NCBI GenBank assembly: GCA_009777845.1
Contig: WRLD01000004.1
Location: 1 to 64,000, forward strand
From: Defluviitaleaceae bacterium
Lineage (GTDB): Bacteria > Bacillota > Clostridia > Lachnospirales > WQUN01
Length of the DNA: 64,000 bases
Reading direction: 5' to 3'
Under the pieces are notes generated by a model, which saw nothing but the letters and a program-made list of their open reading frames with translations, did not search any database and was not told where the DNA came from. The position numbers were made by a program, and so were the translations under genes. How positions within the stretch are numbered: the first letter of the stretch is position 1; every line of letters begins with the position of its first letter. Below, one piece after another: positions 60,560 to 64,000 of this stretch.

Positions 60560-60832
60560 TTGAAAACATATATCGAGGAGAGGGCCGTAGAAGTGGCAAA
60601 TTTTATTATCAGCTCCAACGCAACCGTGAGAGAAACAGCCAAGAAGTTTGGCATAAGCAAATCCACTGTACATAAAGATGTAACCGAGCGACTTACAAAA
60701 ATAAACCCAAACCTAGCAGGGGAAGCACGCAGGGTACTAGAATTTAACAAATCCGAGCGTCACCTTAGGGGCGGCATGGCTACAAAGGAAAAATATTTGC
60801 ACCAGCATACGCCGTCCGTGCAGAAAATGTAG
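60560..60832 (+). CDS. spoIIID: Stage III sporulation transcriptional regulator SpoIIID
   Basis: A 90-residue mother-cell regulator of sporulation. The helix-turn-helix has ATVRETAKKFGISKSTVHKD, and TERLTKINPNLAGEARRVLE and SERHLRGGMATKEKY are typical. The TTG 60560 start is set by AAAGGAGGG six bases upstream. The last dozen residues (LHQHTPSVQKM) differ from other SpoIIID tails, and this 3' end is duplicated 1.37 kb downstream. The presence of SpoIIID is good evidence for endospore formation. Confidence 0.95.
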   Translation: MKTYIEERAVEVANFIISSNATVRETAKKFGISKSTVHKDVTERLTKINPNLAGEARRVLEFNKSERHLRGGMATKEKYLHQHTPSVQKM

Positions 60833-60851
60833 GGGGGAGCGTTGCCCCTTT
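60775..60851 (+). repeat. Direct repeat A: spoIIID 3' end plus GC-rich repeat
   Basis: CATGGCTACAAAGG through the stop codon and into the GGGGG...GTTGCCCCTTTT core. It matches 62142-62216 with one substitution (C/A at 60816 against A/C at 62183 area) and a two-base length difference in the G run. Confidence 0.9.
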
Positions 60852-60900
60852 TTCTCCGACTGGTGCTTGGTGGGAATATCGCCTCGAAGCCTTGACAGCT
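60834..60900. repeat. GC-rich intergenic repeat family copy after spoIIID
   Basis: GGGGGAGCGTTGCCCC, TTTTTCTCCGACTGG and GGTGGGAATATCGCCTCGAAGCC in the same order as inside mnmE. The remaining bases to 61268 hold imperfect hairpins (about 60962-60988, GGCGG...CCGCC; 61030-61046, GCGG/CCGC) and no gene. Confidence 0.8.
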
Positions 60901-61268
60901 TACGAGCATATCAAAAACGATACTGCTACCAATTCCGATTAAAAATCCACTCATACGGCACGGCGGCGAAAAACGCGGTTTTCCGCCACCGTGTCTATTT
61001 GTGGTTTTAATCTGAAATTAGTATTAGATTGCGGGGAAAACCGCAGACTCAGTACCGTTTGTTATTACATAATCAGAATCATTCTTTCCAATCTCTAACT
61101 ACGCTAGGGCAAAATTCCAATCTTCGTATTCAAGTACATAGTTCAATCAAATCGAATCCCGAATACAGAACACACATATGGACAAAATATTTGCATATTT
61201 CTGAAAGTGGTGATATTATGTTAATTGGTTTTTGGACAACTATTTATGAGAATATCGGGGTGATTCAA

Positions 61269-61757
61269 ATGTTGCGTAGACTTACTGCAAAAAAATCAAT
61301 TTATAACCCTACCCTAATCGTTGCAAATACTGTATTAGACCACTCTTTCAAAAACGGCTACGATGTTTCGCATATGAAACTCCAAAAGCTAATTTATTTT
61401 ATCTACAAAAAGCATCTGAAAGATACGGATTACGCACTCTTTGCAGAATCTTTCCAAGCGTGGCAGTATGGACCTGTGCTTCGTTCTGTTTACAATGAAT
61501 TTAAGGAGTGGGGTTCAAAACCTATCCGTTCTTATTTGTATTTCGGTGACACAAAAGAAGCGTTGATACTGGCGGATGATATGAATGAAATATACACGGC
61601 AGTTAATTTTGTTTTGAGTATATATTCACGGTATTCTGGAGCAGAACTTTCAGACTTTACACACAAGGAAGGTACAGCTTGGTATCTCGCAAACCAACGA
61701 AACTCACACCTTTTACGGAATAGCGACATAAAAAACGAAGAGTGGGTATTGCCATGA
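61269..61757 (+). CDS. Panacea-domain (SocA-like, DUF4065) protein, putative antitoxin
   Basis: A 162-residue protein with the Panacea/SocA pattern: DVSHMKLQKLIYFIYKKHL, then AESFQAWQYGPVLRSVYNEF. Such domains are known as general antitoxin modules paired with varied toxins. ATG 61269 (GGGGTGATT upstream) is preferred; ATG 61218 (GGTGATATT upstream) remains possible. Its stop overlaps the next start (ATGA). It lies between the two copies of the spoIIID 3' end. The DNA is more AT-rich than the surrounding genes, in line with transfer. Confidence 0.85.
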   Translation: MLRRLTAKKSIYNPTLIVANTVLDHSFKNGYDVSHMKLQKLIYFIYKKHLKDTDYALFAESFQAWQYGPVLRSVYNEFKEWGSKPIRSYLYFGDTKEALILADDMNEIYTAVNFVLSIYSRYSGAELSDFTHKEGTAWYLANQRNSHLLRNSDIKNEEWVLP

Positions 61758-62059
61758 GTAAGAAACCTGAAAAAGCAGAAATACCGCCAGAAGATATTCA
61801 TGGCGAGGATGGGATTGCGTCACACGATTCACCAGTGTCAGATATTCGCACCAAAACGGCTCACAAACAAAAGGTAGAAGAATTTCTAATATCAAAAGGG
61901 CTTAGCTTGGTTTTCTTCATACTGTTCGCAATGTTAGGTATATACGCTTTTGATACATTCTTTGGCAAAGACACAGAGTTATCTACCGAGCTAATAAGGC
62001 TTTTATATACCGCACTCACTTTCGTTTTAGGTTTTTTGTTTGGGACTTCAAGGACATAA
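61754..62059 (+). CDS. Small two-TM protein, putative toxin partner of the Panacea protein
   Basis: A 101-residue protein with a charged N-terminus (SKKPEKAEIPPEDIHGED), a helix (TAHKQKVEEFLISKG) and two hydrophobic segments (about 53-70 and 80-97). No family recognised. The ATGA overlap with the Panacea gene and the context suggest the effector of a toxin-antitoxin pair acting on membranes, as has been found for some Panacea partners. This role is inferred from position. Confidence 0.7.
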   Translation: MSKKPEKAEIPPEDIHGEDGIASHDSPVSDIRTKTAHKQKVEEFLISKGLSLVFFILFAMLGIYAFDTFFGKDTELSTELIRLLYTALTFVLGFLFGTSRT

Positions 62060-62141
62060 AACTGTGTTTTATATTGCAACCCTGCCCCCATACAAAGCAC
62101 TAGCCGCATTATGCTACTCCAACTGTCCTAGAAAACTGATA

Positions 62142-62216
62142 CATGGCTACAAAGGAAAAATATTTGCACCAGCATACGCCGTCAGTGCAGAAAATGTAGG
62201 GGGCGTTGCCCCTTTT
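62142..62216 (+). repeat. Direct repeat B: second copy of the spoIIID 3' end
   Basis: A 75-base copy of 60775-60851, without the rest of spoIIID, followed by the same GGGGGCGTTGCCCC core. It marks the right boundary of the Panacea segment. Confidence 0.9.
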
Positions 62217-62238
62217 CGGCGGCTGGGGTGTGGTCGGT

Positions 62239-62690
62239 GTGCGGTGTTGTCTAAGACAATACCGCACTGTCTGCTTGGTGGTTGTTGTGCTGTAGGGGAC
62301 GGATTTATCCGCCCCGAGGTATGCACGCTCGTCAATTCGAGGACGGATAACGTCCATTAACGCAGAGCGAGGTAATCTCGGGACGGGTAAACCCGTCCCC
62401 TACAAAACCTCAAAGGCGATTTTGCTCGGCGTGCGGTGTTGTTTTCGACAACACCGCACTGTCTGCTTAGTGGGTCGTTGTGCTGTAGGGGACGGATTTA
62501 TCCGTCCCGAGGTACGCGCACTCGTCAATTCGAGGACGGATAACGTCCATTAACACAGAGCGAGGTAATCTCGGGACGGACAAGTCCGTCCCCTACAAAA
62601 CCTCAAAGGCGATTTTGGTCGGCGTGCGATGTTGTCTAAGAAAGCCACTTAGACAACACCTCACTGCCTGCTTGTTGGAAACATCACCCC
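62239..62690. repeat. 193-bp tandem repeat field with GTGCGGTGTTGT hairpins and MITE-like elements
   Basis: GCGGTGTTGT or GCGATGTTGT recurs at 62241, 62433 and 62626, a period of 192-193 bases. Each unit starts with a hairpin (GTGCGGTGTTGT...ACCGCAC, 62239-62268 and equivalents) and contains one palindromic element (62291-62404, 62484-62597). The third unit is partial and ends in a GTCTAAG/CTTAGAC hairpin. Non-coding. Confidence 0.88.
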
Positions 62691-62729
62691 AAAGCCTTAA
62701 CAGCATACGAACTAAATCCCAAACAAACC

Positions 62730-62776
62730 AAAAACGGTACTACTTGCGAATAAAAACCGCAAACAGTACCGTTTTT
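62730..62776. terminator. Bidirectional terminator hairpin
   Basis: AAAAACGGTACT (62730-62741) pairs perfectly with AGTACCGTTTTT (62765-62776). The loop is 23 bases. It lies between plus-strand genes on the left and a minus-strand gene on the right, where a terminator for both directions is expected. Confidence 0.65.
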
Positions 62777-62845
62777 ACTGTCCACTTTTAAAAATCGTGC
62801 TGTAAAAGTTATTTGTCCAATGTTGTTTAATGTAGAAAATGCTTA

Positions 62846-63523
62846 TCAAGCACGCCGTTTCATAAACTCCTCCATAGCCCTTATCCTATCCTCCCTGCCA
62901 CGTTGCAACTCAACCTCATATCGTTTTTGCAACGGCTCAACAAACAAATCATACCCACTCCACGATACCCTATCGCAAGGATATTTCCGATTTTCCATAT
63001 TCAGTTTTTCGTCTGCCGCTATATCAACCGAAGCCCCGTCAATACACAATTTCCCAAAATATCGCACAATCCAGTTGCCCTTGTTGTCCCCCAACGGCTC
63101 AATTACATATTCACGAGTTAAGTCCCTAACCTTATAAAAATCCCTCGTATGAACGCCTATATCTATATCATGCGGTGCAATATCAACGCCACGCACAGCC
63201 TCGCCGACGCTGCCGATTATATACCATTCAATTCCGTTTCTTGCGAACATCTCGGCAAGCAGTAGCAATACACCCTTCCAGTCGAATACGCCCTCAATCC
63301 AAGATTTTCCCATTCGAGCAAAATTGCTGACGACGGCCTCCTTATACTCCGGCACAACATACCAAGCATCGTGCCAGCCGGTATTCATAGGATAAATTTT
63401 CAAGAATTTATCGCCGGAGCTTTTCCAGTAAGGGTCGGCCTGCAATTTCTCGTATATTTTGCCCTCTGCACCCTCGACACAATATATAAATTCCGTTTCC
63501 GTTTCATAGCAATAGCATCGCAC
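62846..63523 (-). CDS. Nucleotidyltransferase-like protein
   Basis: A 225-residue protein. About residues 104-120 show a nucleotidyltransferase-fold signature (IIGSVGEAVRG...PHDIDIGV), with Gly-Ser and the two Asp residues that bind metal, and a possible third acidic residue in GASVDIA. The N-terminal 95 residues (CYCYETETEFIYCVEGAE) form a separate unknown domain. The start is GTG 63523 with GGAGGTG five bases upstream. Substrate unknown; aminoglycoside- or lincosamide-type transferases and antitoxin-like enzymes share this fold. The next gene upstream is 14 bases away. Confidence 0.7.
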   Translation of the reverse strand: MRCYCYETETEFIYCVEGAEGKIYEKLQADPYWKSSGDKFLKIYPMNTGWHDAWYVVPEYKEAVVSNFARMGKSWIEGVFDWKGVLLLLAEMFARNGIEWYIIGSVGEAVRGVDIAPHDIDIGVHTRDFYKVRDLTREYVIEPLGDNKGNWIVRYFGKLCIDGASVDIAADEKLNMENRKYPCDRVSWSGYDLFVEPLQKRYEVELQRGREDRIRAMEEFMKRRA

Positions 63524-63537
63524 AATGACACCTCCAA

Positions 63538-64000
63538 CTAAACAGGCGCAATATATCGACCTGCAACCACACTACTGATAACATCTGCATTTTCAAATCT
63601 AATTTCATAAACTACGTCAGTTTCGTAACCATGCCAGATTAAATAAATTATTGCTTCATGCTCTCTTTGAATAGCGCATAAGACACTAAAATACATCTCG
63701 TGCAAAACGCCGTTATCCCCGAGCCGCCAACCATTTCCATGGTTATCTAGCTGTGCCGCAAATTCGCAATATTTGAATGTCCCGCCCTGCTCCAATACCA
63801 ACCATGCGAGCAAATCATTATCCTTATTATCAAATTCAAGTATGCTTATCCTAGCACCGTTTTGATATTCTGATAACAACCATGAATTATTTACCTCTCG
63901 TCCGCTTAATTCCTTGCTTGCTTCGAGTAGCTCGTTTGACACATTTTGATTTATGCCATTTTCTGGCGTAAACACAATAATGCCCTCATATTCATGCCTC
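63538..64000 (-). CDS. Hypothetical protein, 5' end beyond the window
   Basis: The frame is open to the window edge (last visible residues upstream RHEYEGII), so the apparent GTG start at 63975 is probably internal. The visible 154 residues include SILEFDNKDNDLLAWLVLEQ, EFAAQLDNHGNGWRLGDNG and YLIWHGYETDVVYEIRF, an acidic alpha/beta pattern without a recognised family. It may be an immunity-type or cytoplasmic accessory protein. It ends 14 bases before the nucleotidyltransferase-like gene, so the two are probably cotranscribed. Confidence 0.65.
   Translation of the reverse strand, partial: RHEYEGIIVFTPENGINQNVSNELLEASKELSGREVNNSWLLSEYQNGARISILEFDNKDNDLLAWLVLEQGGTFKYCEFAAQLDNHGNGWRLGDNGVLHEMYFSVLCAIQREHEAIIYLIWHGYETDVVYEIRFENADVISSVVAGRYIAPV

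Noticed and set aside
62239..62690. CRISPR or integron array suspected from hairpins
   Set aside because: Units are 193 bases, non-coding and almost identical; no integrase and no cassette genes lie between them.

Overview
The window looks like a chromosome segment from an anaerobic, spore-forming, flagellated Clostridia-type firmicute, probably near Lachnospirales. The evidence is spoIIID, a DUF4364 gene, the yaaQ-yaaR-holB-yaaT block, FliY with CheC motifs, LCP and YidC2-type envelope genes, and frequent AGGAGG ribosome binding sites. No rRNA, tRNA, CRISPR array, transposase or integrase was seen.

Layout. 1-8.3 kb: two inverted, partly near-identical genes for large secreted Ca-binding-repeat proteins, with an HtrA protease and a small gene between them. 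The complete copy is followed by three related two-TM proteins separated by short pieces of its own 3' end, which resembles a polymorphic toxin/immunity array. 8.3-20.8 kb: isocitrate dehydrogenase; an AT-rich sugar-methyltransferase-like gene; an MntA/HepT pair; a papain-like protease/LCP/ligA operon; an accessory operon hicA-hicB-sirtuin-DUF4282-hicA-hicB; holA. 20.8-36.8 kb: housekeeping operons (pyrH-frr-cdsA-dxr-rseP, rqcH, a HAD phosphatase, rpmE/rpmF-plsX-acpP-rnc, dusB, DUF4364, darA-yaaR-holB-ricT, an HD dNTPase).

36.9-56 kb: a long flagellar operon from flgB to fliP behind a clear sigma-A promoter. A RelE-type toxin-antitoxin pair sits between fliH and fliI. The operon stops after fliP and runs directly into rpmH-rnpA-yidD-yidC-jag-mnmE, with no dnaA next to rpmH. 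60-64 kb: a 40-residue metallothionein-like peptide, spoIIID, a Panacea-type gene with a small membrane partner flanked by copies of the spoIIID 3' end, a repeat field, and two poorly known genes at the edge.

Dispersed small repeats are the other main feature. One family of roughly 105-115 bp has inverted ends; each end is itself a hairpin and shows compensated base changes. A second GC-rich family (core GGGGCGTTGCCCC) lies between genes and also in frame inside the GTPase domain of mnmE.
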